Source: Hyphomicrobiales bacterium (GTDB lineage Bacteria > Pseudomonadota > Alphaproteobacteria > Rhizobiales > NORP267). Taken from it: a stretch of DNA of 43,745 nt. Positions 8,396 to 16,247 of the stretch are shown piece after piece (the stretch's first letter is position 1; every line of letters starts with the position of its first letter). The translations under genes were made by a program, and so were the position numbers. A model generated the notes under the pieces. It saw nothing but the letters and a program-made list of their open reading frames with translations, was not told where the DNA came from and made no database searches. The stretch spans positions 1-43,745 of the forward strand of contig JAUYJB010000168.1 of the NCBI GenBank assembly GCA_030688605.1. Direction: 5' to 3'.

Positions 8396-8553
8396 GGGGC
8401 GCTTCTTTGCATCGACAAGAGGCGGGCGGGCGGCGGCATATTAGAGGCTAAATGGGCGAGGGGGAATTGCGCCTTGGGCCATAGCAGACATATCGAAAAG
8501 CTTCACCTCGCCCGCCGGGACGGGGGTCCGTTCGCGCTTAAGCCGGCGGCGCG

Positions 8554-9192
8554 TCAGACCAGGATCGTGGCGTCGAGGATGGCGGCGTAGTGCACGCCCG
8601 CGGCAATGAGGACGAAGCCGTGCCATATGGCGTTGTGGTAGGGCAGGCGACGCCAGAGATGAAACAGCACGCCGAGCGTATACAAGACCCCGCCGACGAC
8701 GATGAGGACCAGGGCGAGCGTGGGAACGGCGGCGGCCAGCGGCTTGAGCGTGACCAGCACCGCCCAGCCCTGAGCGAGATACAGCGCGAGCGATATCCGC
8801 TCGAACGCGCGGGGCAAAAACAGCTTTGCCGCCGCGCCGAAAAGAGCGATCGCCCACACCGCCGACAGGAGGCCGATCCCCCAGGCGCCGCCCATGTTCA
8901 GGAGCGCGAACGGGGTGTAGGTGCCGGCGATCATCACGAAGATCGCGGCGTGGTCGAGGCGGCGGAAAAGCTCCTTGGCCTTTCCCTTCCGGATCAGATG
9001 ATAGGCGGCCGAGCAGGCGAACATCGCCACCAGGCCGGCGCCATAGACCGCGAGCGGAACCAGCGACAAGGCAGGCAGCATTTGGCCCGCGACGATCATC
9101 AGCGTGACGGCGGCAGCCAGGCTCGCGGTGACGCCCAACAGGTGCATGCAGCCGTCGGCCACCCGCTCGCCGAGACTGTATTCGACAATCAT
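8554..9192 (-). CDS. Hemolysin III / TrhA-family membrane protein
   Basis: The 212-residue product has seven hydrophobic segments and the conserved pattern of the hemolysin III (PAQR-related) family. The motif ACSAAYHL with a downstream RLDHAAIFVMIAGTYTPFAL carries the Ser, Asp and His residues that form the metal site in this superfamily. The C-terminal His cluster (LPYHNAIWHGFVLIAAGVHYAAIL) is also present. The start at 9192 (MIVEYSLGERVADG) fits family proteins; a longer frame reaches 9261 but adds a non-conserved extension. In some bacteria TrhA proteins affect membrane lipid balance. There is no operon partner obvious here. Confidence 0.88.
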   Translation of the reverse strand: MIVEYSLGERVADGCMHLLGVTASLAAAVTLMIVAGQMLPALSLVPLAVYGAGLVAMFACSAAYHLIRKGKAKELFRRLDHAAIFVMIAGTYTPFALLNMGGAWGIGLLSAVWAIALFGAAAKLFLPRAFERISLALYLAQGWAVLVTLKPLAAAVPTLALVLIVVGGVLYTLGVLFHLWRRLPYHNAIWHGFVLIAAGVHYAAILDATILV

Positions 9193-9312
9193 GAAAAGAT
9201 GTCCCCGCAGTTCGGTACGAACAATCGGGAGCGCCCGAGTGCCCTGACTGGGTTCAAACAATAGCGGCCTTGTGTGACCGAATTCTGACCATGATCCAAT
9301 TGCCCGGCCGGC

Positions 9313-10209
9313 TCAAGGTTTGTATGCCGCAAACCCCAGCCTTTGCCGCAGCTCCTCGGCGCTCATGCCGGCCTCGCGCAGGGCGCGTAGGCTGGTGTCG
9401 CGGGCGCTCTTGGCGAGCTTGCGGCCGGCGCCGTCGCGAATCAGGGCGTGGTGGCGGTAGCGGGGGGCGGGCAGGCCGAGCAAGGCCTGCAGGACGCGGT
9501 GGATGAAGGTGGCGTGGAACAGGTCCTGGCCGCGTGAGACATGGGTTATGCCTTGCAACGCGTCGTCGACCACGACGGCGAGGTGATAGCTCGTCGGCAC
9601 CTCCTTGCGCGCGATTACCACGTCGCCCCAGCGCTGCGCCTCGACCCTGACCTCGCCGGTCTCGGCTGCAGGCCCGGCGCCTTCCTCGGTGAATGTCAGC
9701 GGACCGCCAGCGATCTTCTCGGCCGCGGCGACGGCGCGGGCCATGTCGAGGCGGAGCGCGAAGGGCGCCCCTTCCGATAGCCTTGCCTCCACGTCGCGCG
9801 GCGGGCGCCAGCGCCACAGACCGGGATAGAGCGGCGCGCCCTCCGGGTCGCGCGGCGAATCGAGCCGCGCCGCCGCCTCGATTTCGGCGCGGGTCGCAAA
9901 GCAGGGATAGACGAGGCCCAATTCCTGAAGCCGGGTCAGCGCCGCCCGGTAGTCGCCGAAATGCTCCGACTGGCGGCGCACCGGCTCCTCCCACGTCACG
10001 CCGAGCCAGGCGAGGTCCGCATAGATGCCCTCTTCGAACTCGGGCCGCGCCCTCCCGGTGTCAATGTCCTCGATGCGCAACACAAACCGCCCGCCGGCCG
10101 AGCGCGCGGCCATAGCCGTGAACAGGGCCGAGAAAGCGTGGCCGATATGCAATTCGCCGTTCGGGCTCGGCGCGAATCGGAAAACGGGTCGCTCTGGCAT
10201 TGTCGTCAT
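9313..10209 (-). CDS. gluQ: Glutamyl-Q tRNA(Asp) synthetase
   Basis: The 298-residue protein is a truncated glutamyl-tRNA synthetase paralogue that attaches glutamate to queuosine at position 34 of tRNA(Asp). It has the class I catalytic core only: HIGH at residues 21-24, RIEDIDTGRARPEFEEGI at 45-62, and KLAKS at 264-268 in place of KMSKS. No anticodon-binding domain is present. The usual zinc ligands are partly missing: C103 and Y128 remain, but the second Cys is A105 and the last Cys of the Y-x3-C motif is W132. The gene is divergent from the AlkA-type glycosylase, with about 40 bp between starts. A queuosine-precursor transporter is encoded 29 kb away in the same window. Confidence 0.93.
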   Translation of the reverse strand: MTTMPERPVFRFAPSPNGELHIGHAFSALFTAMAARSAGGRFVLRIEDIDTGRARPEFEEGIYADLAWLGVTWEEPVRRQSEHFGDYRAALTRLQELGLVYPCFATRAEIEAAARLDSPRDPEGAPLYPGLWRWRPPRDVEARLSEGAPFALRLDMARAVAAAEKIAGGPLTFTEEGAGPAAETGEVRVEAQRWGDVVIARKEVPTSYHLAVVVDDALQGITHVSRGQDLFHATFIHRVLQALLGLPAPRYRHHALIRDGAGRKLAKSARDTSLRALREAGMSAEELRQRLGFAAYKP

Positions 10210-10250
10210 GGCTTGACTAGAGTCCCGCCGTCCTGAGCGGAGGCGTCACA

Positions 10251-10901
10251 TTGACCATGCGCACCATAAAGAGCCAAGCCGACATCAGGGAAGGGCTCGA
10301 TGCGCTCGCGCGCGCCGACCCGGTGATCGCCGCGGTGCGGGCGGAGACCGGCGAGGTGCCGCTCAACTGGTCGCAGCCGGGCTTCGCCGGCCTGGTGCAG
10401 ATCATCATGGCGCAGCAGCTTTCGAAGTTCGCCGCCGAGGCGATCTGGCGCAGGCTTTGCGCGCGCGTGCGGCCGATGACGCCGGAGCGGCTTTCCCGCA
10501 CCCGCGAGGCGACGCTGCGCGGCTGCGGCCTGTCGGCGGCCAAGGTCGCGACCGTGCGGGCGCTGGCGCAGGCGCTTCGCGCCGGCCAAGTCGATCTTGA
10601 CGGAATCGACGGCCGGCCTGCCGAGGACGTTATCGACGAGCTGTGCCAGATCAAGGGAATCGGGCCGTGGACGGCGGAGCTTTATCTGCTTTTCGGCATC
10701 GGCCATGCCGACATCTGGCCGGCCGGCGACCTGGCGCTGCAGGTGGCGGTCGGCGAGGCGCTGGAGCTTGCCGAACGCCCCAATGCGCGGGCGGTGGCCG
10801 AGATCGCGGCGCGCTGGCGGCCGTGGAGGGGGGTTGCAGCGCGCCTGTTCTGGTCTTATTACCGCGTGCGGCGCGGAAATCGTGGCGGCGCGCCGGTGTG
10901 A
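10251..10901 (+). CDS. AlkA-type DNA-3-methyladenine glycosylase II
   Basis: The 216-residue protein is a HhH-GPD base excision enzyme. The helix-hairpin-helix is QIKGIGPWTAELYLLF at about residues 132-147, followed by the catalytic Asp in DIWPAGDLALQ near residue 160. There is no iron-sulphur cluster loop, which points to the AlkA branch that removes alkylated purines rather than to Nth or MutY. It lacks the N-terminal domain of E. coli AlkA, as many short homologues do. GGAGG at 10239-10243 lies 7 nt before a TTG at 10251 and 13 nt before an ATG at 10257; either could be the start. The HNH nuclease gene follows about 107 bp later. Confidence 0.9.
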   Translation: MTMRTIKSQADIREGLDALARADPVIAAVRAETGEVPLNWSQPGFAGLVQIIMAQQLSKFAAEAIWRRLCARVRPMTPERLSRTREATLRGCGLSAAKVATVRALAQALRAGQVDLDGIDGRPAEDVIDELCQIKGIGPWTAELYLLFGIGHADIWPAGDLALQVAVGEALELAERPNARAVAEIAARWRPWRGVAARLFWSYYRVRRGNRGGAPV

Positions 10902-11007
10902 CGGGGCTGCGGCGGGCCGCCGCTTCACAAGCTCGTCACACTGTTGATAGACTGTCTCGCCGCGCAAAAAGACTGATTCGAGGTTTGAGTTTCAAGGGAT
11001 TAACAGG

Positions 11008-11565
11008 GTGAACGTCGCCGTATCGCCGGAAACTTGTCCGGCGCTGATCTTGAACGCCGACTATCGGCCGCTGAGCTACTACCCGCTGTCGCTGTGGTCG
11101 TGGCAGGACGCGGTCAAGGCGGTGTTTCTCGATCGGGTCAACATCATTTCCGAATATGACCGGGCGGTGCACAGCCCCTCCTTCGAGATGCGCCTGCCCA
11201 GCGTCGTGTCGCTGAAGACCTATGTGAAGCCGGCGCGCTTCCCGGCCTTTACCCGATTCAACGTGTTCCTGCGCGACCGATTCACCTGCCAGTATTGCGG
11301 CGACAAGGACGAGCTCACCTTCGACCATCTGGTGCCGCGCTCGCGCGGCGGCCAGACCACCTGGGAGAATGTCGTCGCCGCCTGCGCGGTGTGCAATCTG
11401 CGCAAGGGCGGCAAGCTGCCGGGCGAGGCGCGCATGTGGCCGGGGCAGAAGCCGTTCAGGCCCTCCGTCTACCAGCTGCACAATAACGGAAGGCTGTTCC
11501 CGCCCAACTATCTGCACGAAAGCTGGCTCGACTATCTCTATTGGGACAGCGAGCTGGAGCCGTAA
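11008..11565 (+). CDS. HNH endonuclease family protein
   Basis: The 185-residue protein has a single HNH domain in the C-terminal half: [19 protein letters not shown], then [17 protein letters not shown]. Two CxxC pairs bind structural zinc and the DH plus N form the nuclease site. The N-terminal half ([20 protein letters not shown]) is typical of a widely conserved bacterial group found in alphaproteobacteria. The role is not established. GTG at 11008 is used as start, with AAGGGAT 7 nt upstream. The last 18 codon bases and the stop are copied again 177 bp downstream beyond a palindromic repeat, see the separate entry. Confidence 0.9.
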   Translation: MNVAVSPETCPALILNADYRPLSYYPLSLWSWQDAVKAVFLDRVNIISEYDRAVHSPSFEMRLPSVVSLKTYVKPARFPAFTRFNVFLRDRFTCQYCGDKDELTFDHLVPRSRGGQTTWENVVAACAVCNLRKGGKLPGEARMWPGQKPFRPSVYQLHNNGRLFPPNYLHESWLDYLYWDSELEP

Positions 11566-11744
11566 GCCGCGCGGCTTGCCAATTGACCTCCATTCTTCGT
11601 CGTCCCCGCGCAGGCGGGGACCTATTGGCGGTGCACGTCGTGCATGCCTGAGACAATGGGCGATCGAGCCGGTTTTTGGCTCGGGCCAATGGATTCCCGC
11701 TTTCGCGGGAATGATGATGACCGGAGCGAGCTGGAGCCGTAAGC
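11548..11744. repeat. Palindromic repeat element between 20-bp direct repeats
   Basis: AGCGAGCTGGAGCCGTAAGC occurs at 11548-11567, covering the stop of the HNH gene, and again exactly at 11725-11744. Between them lie two hairpins, GTCCCCGC-gcag-GCGGGGAC near 11601-11620 and TTCCCGC-tttc-GCGGGAA near 11694-11711. CCTATTGG and CCAATGG between them are also inverted. Hairpins of this CCCGC/GCGGG type with outer CGTC and ATGATG ends are common intergenic repeats in alphaproteobacteria. The duplicated flank looks like a long target-site duplication or a slippage copy. No coding content is seen inside. Confidence 0.75.
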
Positions 11745-11747
11745 GGC

Positions 11748-12263
11748 TTAAGCGCGCCGGCTGGCGCTCAGCGCCCAGCCGAGCAGCGCCGCCATCGCCA
11801 GCGAAATCAGCGCGTTGTAACCGGCGAGCGACAGGCCGAAGAGGCTCCATGTCACCTCGTCGCAGGGGACGACGCGGGTGCGCTGCATCTGTTCCAAGAG
11901 GCCGGCCGCGCTCTGCGGCGCGCCGGCGCCCGTGATGCAACTGCTGGGCCCCGCCCACCAGTGCCACTCGACGCCGGCATGATAGGCAGCCAGCGCCGCC
12001 CCGCCGAGAAACAGAAGGGCGGCGAGGGCGAGCAGGATGCGCGCAACACCGGCAGAACCGGCGGTCAACAGCCAGATCAGCGCCACGGCGGTCAGCGGCA
12101 GGCCGACATAGTGGACCTGGCGCTGCTGCAGACATAGCGGGCAGGGCACGACATCGGCGAAGGTCTGCAGCCCCCAGGCGCCGGCGAGGATGGCGACGCC
12201 GGCGACGAGCACGATGCTGGCGGCAAGCACCAGGGGGCGTGTTTGCAGACCGAGCGACAGCAT
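11748..12263 (-). CDS. dsbB: Disulfide bond formation protein B
   Basis: The 171-residue inner-membrane protein has four hydrophobic segments and two redox cysteine pairs. The first is CPLC at residues 41-44 (VVPCPLCLQQRQVHY), and the second is C109 in GPSSC with C134 in VVPCDEVTWSLFGLSLAGYN. This matches DsbB, which reoxidises DsbA and passes electrons to quinone. The ATG at 12263 is taken as start; an in-frame TTG at 12278 overlaps the stop of the upstream YqaA-type gene and would add five residues. The close overlap suggests the two are one transcript. Confidence 0.9.
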   Translation of the reverse strand: MLSLGLQTRPLVLAASIVLVAGVAILAGAWGLQTFADVVPCPLCLQQRQVHYVGLPLTAVALIWLLTAGSAGVARILLALAALLFLGGAALAAYHAGVEWHWWAGPSSCITGAGAPQSAAGLLEQMQRTRVVPCDEVTWSLFGLSLAGYNALISLAMAALLGWALSASRRA

Positions 12264-12274
12264 TCGGAGTGGTC

Positions 12275-12856
12275 TCAAAAAACGTACCTAACGAGCAGAA
12301 AACCACCGAACAGGGCAATGAAAAACAACGTGACCAGGAGACCGAGGCGGCGTTCGATGAAGCTGCGGATCTCCGGCCCGAGCCAGTAGAGCAGGCCGCA
12401 GACGAGGTAGAAACGCAAGCCCCGGGCAATGATGCTTGCCACCATGAACACCGGGAAGCTCAGGCCGGTGACGCCGCTGGCGATGGTGATCACCTTGTAG
12501 GGGAACGGCGTGATGCCGGCGAACAGCACGATCCACGCCCCAAAGGCGTTGTATCTGTCGGCGAAGGCGGCGAAGCGGTCGCCATAGCCGTAGAAGCTGA
12601 GGATCGGCTGGCCAACCGCCTCGTACAGGCCCCAGCCGATGAAATAGCCCAGCGCCCCGCCAACCACCGAGGCGACGGTGGCAAGCCCGGCGAAGACGAA
12701 GGCCCGCCGGCGCTCGGCGAGCGTCATCGGGATCAGCATCACGTCGGGAGGGATCGGGAACACCGAGCTCTCGACGAAGGAAACCAGAATGAGCGCCCAG
12801 ACCGCGTGTCGGTGGGCGGCGAGCTCCAGGACACGGTCATAGAGGCGGCGCAGCAT
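12275..12856 (-). CDS. DedA/YqaA-family membrane protein
   Basis: The 193-residue protein has several hydrophobic helices and the family blocks SFVESSVFPIPPDVMLIPM near the N-terminus, GALGYFIGWGLYEAVG in the middle, and FAGITPFPYKVITIASGV toward the C-terminus. These are typical of the YqaA branch of the DedA (SNARE-associated, VTT domain) family, linked to lipid carrier or membrane-potential functions in other bacteria. The start at 12856 (MLRRLYDRVLEL) is chosen from homology; the frame is open up to 12964 but the extra 36 residues are not family-like. The gene is followed directly by dsbB. Confidence 0.87.
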   Translation of the reverse strand: MLRRLYDRVLELAAHRHAVWALILVSFVESSVFPIPPDVMLIPMTLAERRRAFVFAGLATVASVVGGALGYFIGWGLYEAVGQPILSFYGYGDRFAAFADRYNAFGAWIVLFAGITPFPYKVITIASGVTGLSFPVFMVASIIARGLRFYLVCGLLYWLGPEIRSFIERRLGLLVTLFFIALFGGFLLVRYVF

Positions 12857-12993
12857 CGCCGAGCTAGTTACGCTGCCGCGCCGGGCTTGTCCATAAGGCG
12901 ATGGAGGGGGCAAGGCGGGCATAAAGAGGCGGGCGCGCGTCCGGGGCGATGACCGCGCGCCCACCCCTCGGCGGGAGGCCGAGGAATCAATAA

Positions 12994-13674
12994 TTATCTG
13001 TTGTCGTCGTGGTGGTGCCTATGGCCCCAGGCAAAGCGGGACCGAGACCGGTCGTCACGCGACAGGGCGCCGTCGTCATCGCGGTCGAGCCTTTCGACCA
13101 GGCCGGCCGTCGGACGATCGAACTCCTCCTTGGTGATCGCCGCGTCGCCATCGGGATCGTGCATCTGGAAGGCGCGCACGGTCATCGGCTTGGTGATTTC
13201 TTGCAGCAGGCCCTCGAACTCGTCGAGGCTCAGCTTGCCGTCGGAATTGGCATCGTAGCGCGTGAACCGCGCGTCACGATAGGCATTGATCTCGGCCTGA
13301 GTGAGCTTTCCGTTCTTGTCGGCGTCGGCCTCCTCGAACATAAGCCCCATCATGGTGCCGGAATGGCCGGCGCCGGGGCCGAAGCCGGGACCGAACGCGC
13401 CGCTAGGGCCGCGGTCGCCGCGCCACATGGGATGATCGCCGCGGGGGCCGGAACCGTCCATGTGGCGACCGGGGCCATAGCTGGGACCGTAGCCGGGTCC
13501 GGAGTCGCCCATCATGTGCTGGCCGGGCCCGTAACCGCCCATCATTTGGCCATAAGAGCCGTAGCCCGGCCCGTAGCCGCGCGGCGGGTCCGCCTGGACG
13601 GCACCGATGATGGCGACACTGCCCAAGAGCCCGGCCAGGGTCCCTGCGAGAATGAGTTTCCTGTTTCTGGTCAT
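12994..13674 (-). CDS. Exported EF-hand protein with Gly/Tyr/Met/His-rich region
   Basis: The 226-residue product begins with a signal peptide (residues 1-29, ending AVQADP). A low-complexity stretch follows at about 30-110, made of PGYG, GPGYGPSYGPG and MMG repeats rich in Gly, Tyr, Pro, His and Met. Four EF-hand loops come next at about 117-128 (DADKNGKLTQAE), 141-152 (DANSDGKLSLDE), 173-184 (DPDGDAAITKEE) and 197-208 (DRDDDGALSRDD). The third has Ala where the conserved Gly is usual and may bind weakly. The tail is His-rich (WGHRHHHDDNR). It probably binds calcium or another metal outside the cytoplasm. A two-component system is encoded divergently, 185 bp away, and may control it. Confidence 0.85.
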   Translation of the reverse strand: MTRNRKLILAGTLAGLLGSVAIIGAVQADPPRGYGPGYGSYGQMMGGYGPGQHMMGDSGPGYGPSYGPGRHMDGSGPRGDHPMWRGDRGPSGAFGPGFGPGAGHSGTMMGLMFEEADADKNGKLTQAEINAYRDARFTRYDANSDGKLSLDEFEGLLQEITKPMTVRAFQMHDPDGDAAITKEEFDRPTAGLVERLDRDDDGALSRDDRSRSRFAWGHRHHHDDNR

Positions 13675-13859
13675 GTTGAGATTCCTTCATCGAATTGCGT
13701 TGCGTTTGCCACTCGGCGCTCAAGATATGGCGCCGAGCTGTCGCAAAACTATGAGAGGATGGCCGCCCAATGGTCACGCCCCTTGCCAAGGCGGCCTATT
13801 GACAGATCTTGTTACATTTTTTCTTCCCCTGAGCCGTCGGCCAAGGCTAACTCAGACGC

Positions 13860-14579
13860 ATGAGCGAGACGCCGCACATACTCGTTGTCGACGATCACCG
13901 CGACATCCGGGATCTGTTGGCGCGCTATCTGTCGAAGAACGGCCTCAGGGTCAGCGCCGCCGACGGCGCCGCCGCGGCGCGCCGCACGCTTAAAGGCGCG
14001 GCCATCGACCTCATCGTGCTCGACATCATGATGCCGGGGGAGGATGGGCTTAGCCTGTGCCGGCACTTACGCGAAACCACGGACCTGCCGGTGATCCTGC
14101 TCACCGCCATGGCCGAAGACACCGACCGGGTGGTGGGGCTCGAGATCGGCGCCGACGACTATCTGACCAAGCCGTTCAACCCGCGCGAGCTGTTGGCGCG
14201 TATCAAGGCGGTACTGCGGCGCACCCACGCGCTGCCGCCGAGCCGCGAGCCGCGGCCGGCCGGCGAGATCAGCTTCGACCGCTGGCGGCTCGTTCCGGCG
14301 AGGCGCGAGCTGGTCGATGAGAATGGTGTCAGCGTGGCGCTCTCCACCGGCGAGTTCCGGCTTCTGAGCGCGCTTCTGGAGCGGCCGGGGATGGTGCTGT
14401 CGCGCGAGCAGATCCTCGACATCACGCGCGGGCGCGGCGCGGCGCCCTTCGACCGCAGCGTCGACAACCAGGTGAGCCGGCTGCGCCGCAAGATCGAACG
14501 CGATCCGGCCAATCCGGCCTTGATCAAGACCGTGTGGGGCGGCGGCTACACCTTCGCAGCGCCCGTGGAACGGTCATGA
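13860..14579 (+). CDS. OmpR-family response regulator
   Basis: The 239-residue protein has a receiver domain with acidic pair D11/D12, phospho-acceptor D55 (VLDIMMPGEDG), T82 and K104 (DDYLTKPFNPREL). A winged-helix DNA-binding domain follows (residues about 135-235) ending RKIERDPANPALIKTVWGGGYTF, typical of OmpR/PhoB regulators. It overlaps the sensor kinase gene by ATGA, so the pair is translationally coupled. The upstream 185 bp is shared with the EF-hand gene and includes the AT-rich stretch TGTTACATTTTTTC near 13809-13822, a plausible promoter or operator region. Signal is unknown. Confidence 0.93.
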   Translation: MSETPHILVVDDHRDIRDLLARYLSKNGLRVSAADGAAAARRTLKGAAIDLIVLDIMMPGEDGLSLCRHLRETTDLPVILLTAMAEDTDRVVGLEIGADDYLTKPFNPRELLARIKAVLRRTHALPPSREPRPAGEISFDRWRLVPARRELVDENGVSVALSTGEFRLLSALLERPGMVLSREQILDITRGRGAAPFDRSVDNQVSRLRRKIERDPANPALIKTVWGGGYTFAAPVERS

Positions 14580-16030
14580 GGCTGTGGCCGAAAAGCCTTG
14601 CCGGCCAGCTTACGGCGACGCTGGTGCTGGCGCTGTTCGTCGCCCAGACCGTGGCCATCGTGCTGTTCGCCAACGAGCGCACCCGCGCGGTGCGCACCGC
14701 CTACAGGGAGAATGTGGTGGTCCGAGCGGCCTCGCTGGTGCGCCTCCTGGAGGACACCCCACCGTCGCTGCACGAACGCATCCTCGACGCGGCAACCTCG
14801 CAGCTGGTCCGCTTTACGCTGTCCACGGAACCTGTGCTGCCGGAGGACGCCGGCGATTTGCGCACCCAGCGCCTGGCGCGCGATATGGCGATCGCCGTGG
14901 GCATCCGTCCGGAGCGCCTGCGGGTTGCGCTGACCCGCGAGGTCTTCGACCCCGGCGAGCCGTTCGGGCCGCGCCATAGGGACATGCCGATGATGCACGG
15001 CATGGAGGAGGATGATGACGGTCCGCTGCTCCGCCGCCCGCCCATGCCGCGCGGCCAGCAGACGTTACGCCAGGTGCGCTGGATCGCCTTCTCGATCGCC
15101 ATGCCGGGAGGCCAATGGCTCAACGGCGTCACCGGGCCGCCGCCGTTGCCGCCGCCCTTCGGCTTGAGTTTCGTCGTATCGCTGCTGTTATCGGCGACGG
15201 CGGCGAGTCTGGCTGGCCTCGTGGTCGCCCGGCGCATTACCCGGCCGATGCGCGAGCTGACGCTGGCCGCCGACCGGCTCGGCCGCGGCGAGCGCGTCGA
15301 GCCGCTTCCCGAGCGCGGGCCCGAGGAGGTGGTCCGCGGCACCCGCGCCTTCAACGAAATGCACGCCCGTCTCGACCGCTTCATCCGCGACCGCACGCAG
15401 ATGCTGGCGGCGATCTCGCACGATCTCAGAACGCCGATCACCAGCCTTCGGCTGCGCGCCGAGCTGGTCGAGGACAAGGAAGCGCAGGCCAAGCTCATCG
15501 AGACCCTCGACGAGATGCAGCGCATGGTCGAGGCGACGCTCGCCTTCATTCGCGCCGAGGGCAGCGGCGAGGAGACCCGCGAGGTCGATCTGACCGCGCT
15601 CGTGGAAAGCCTTGCCGATGACCTCGGCGAGCTCGACCACAAGGTGACGGTGGCGACGGCTGAGCGGATGGTCGTGCGCTGCCGGCCGGACGGTGTGCGC
15701 CGGGCGTTGCGCAACGTGATCGAGAACGCGGTTGCCTATGGCGGTGCCGCGCAGATCAGGTTGGAGGCCGGGCCGGACCAGGCGCGAATCGTCGTCGAGG
15801 ATGGCGGCCCGGGCCTTCCGGAAGAGGATCTGGAGCGTGTGTTCGAGCCGTTCGTGCGCGGCGAGGCCTCGCGCAGTCGCGAAACCGGCGGCATCGGCCT
15901 GGGACTGGCTATCGCACGGACCATCCTGCGCGGCCACGGCGGCAACGTCACGCTGGAAAACCGCGCCGAGGGCGGCCTGCGGGCGATTCTGGCGCTGCCG
16001 ATGCGCGCGGCATCCGCCGGTTCAAACTAA
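14576..16030 (+). CDS. Sensor histidine kinase
   Basis: The 484-residue protein has an N-terminal membrane helix (GQLTATLVLALFVAQTVAIVLF), a periplasmic sensor region of about 170 residues, a second membrane helix (LSFVVSLLLSATAASLAGLVV), then HAMP, HisKA and HATPase domains. The phospho-accepting His is H282 in ISHDLRTPITSLRLRAELV. N-box NVIENAVAYGG, G1 VEDGGPGLP and G2 GGIGLGLAIA are all intact. The sensor part has a Met/His/acid-rich stretch (HRDMPMMHGMEEDDDG) that could bind a metal ion; this is only inference. The ATG overlaps the stop of the response regulator. Confidence 0.92.
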   Translation: MRLWPKSLAGQLTATLVLALFVAQTVAIVLFANERTRAVRTAYRENVVVRAASLVRLLEDTPPSLHERILDAATSQLVRFTLSTEPVLPEDAGDLRTQRLARDMAIAVGIRPERLRVALTREVFDPGEPFGPRHRDMPMMHGMEEDDDGPLLRRPPMPRGQQTLRQVRWIAFSIAMPGGQWLNGVTGPPPLPPPFGLSFVVSLLLSATAASLAGLVVARRITRPMRELTLAADRLGRGERVEPLPERGPEEVVRGTRAFNEMHARLDRFIRDRTQMLAAISHDLRTPITSLRLRAELVEDKEAQAKLIETLDEMQRMVEATLAFIRAEGSGEETREVDLTALVESLADDLGELDHKVTVATAERMVVRCRPDGVRRALRNVIENAVAYGGAAQIRLEAGPDQARIVVEDGGPGLPEEDLERVFEPFVRGEASRSRETGGIGLGLAIARTILRGHGGNVTLENRAEGGLRAILALPMRAASAGSN

Positions 16031-16096
16031 TTTGATCTAACCCGTTCGGCGGGTTGACCGGGCCCATTGGCTCGCTATGATCGACGCGCCGGGAGA

Positions 16097-16183
16097 GCCC
16101 CTGTGGCGGAATTGGTAGACGCGACAGACTCAAAATCTGTTGCCCGCAAGGGCGTGCTGGTTCGACTCCGGCCAGGGGCACCA
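16097..16183 (+). tRNA. tRNA-Leu (anticodon CAA)
   Basis: The sequence folds as a class II tRNA. The acceptor stem is GCCCCTG with CAGGGGC, the discriminator is A and CCA is encoded. The anticodon stem ACAGA/TCTGT holds loop CTCAAAA with anticodon CAA, reading UUG. The long variable arm is TGCCCGCAAGGGCG and the T-loop is GGTTCGACTCC. Confidence 0.97.
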
Positions 16184-16247
16184 ACAGCCGGGAAGGCCTA
16201 CGCCCTTGGCGGGTTTTGAGCGGGGCTGAACGTGAGCTGACGGGGCA

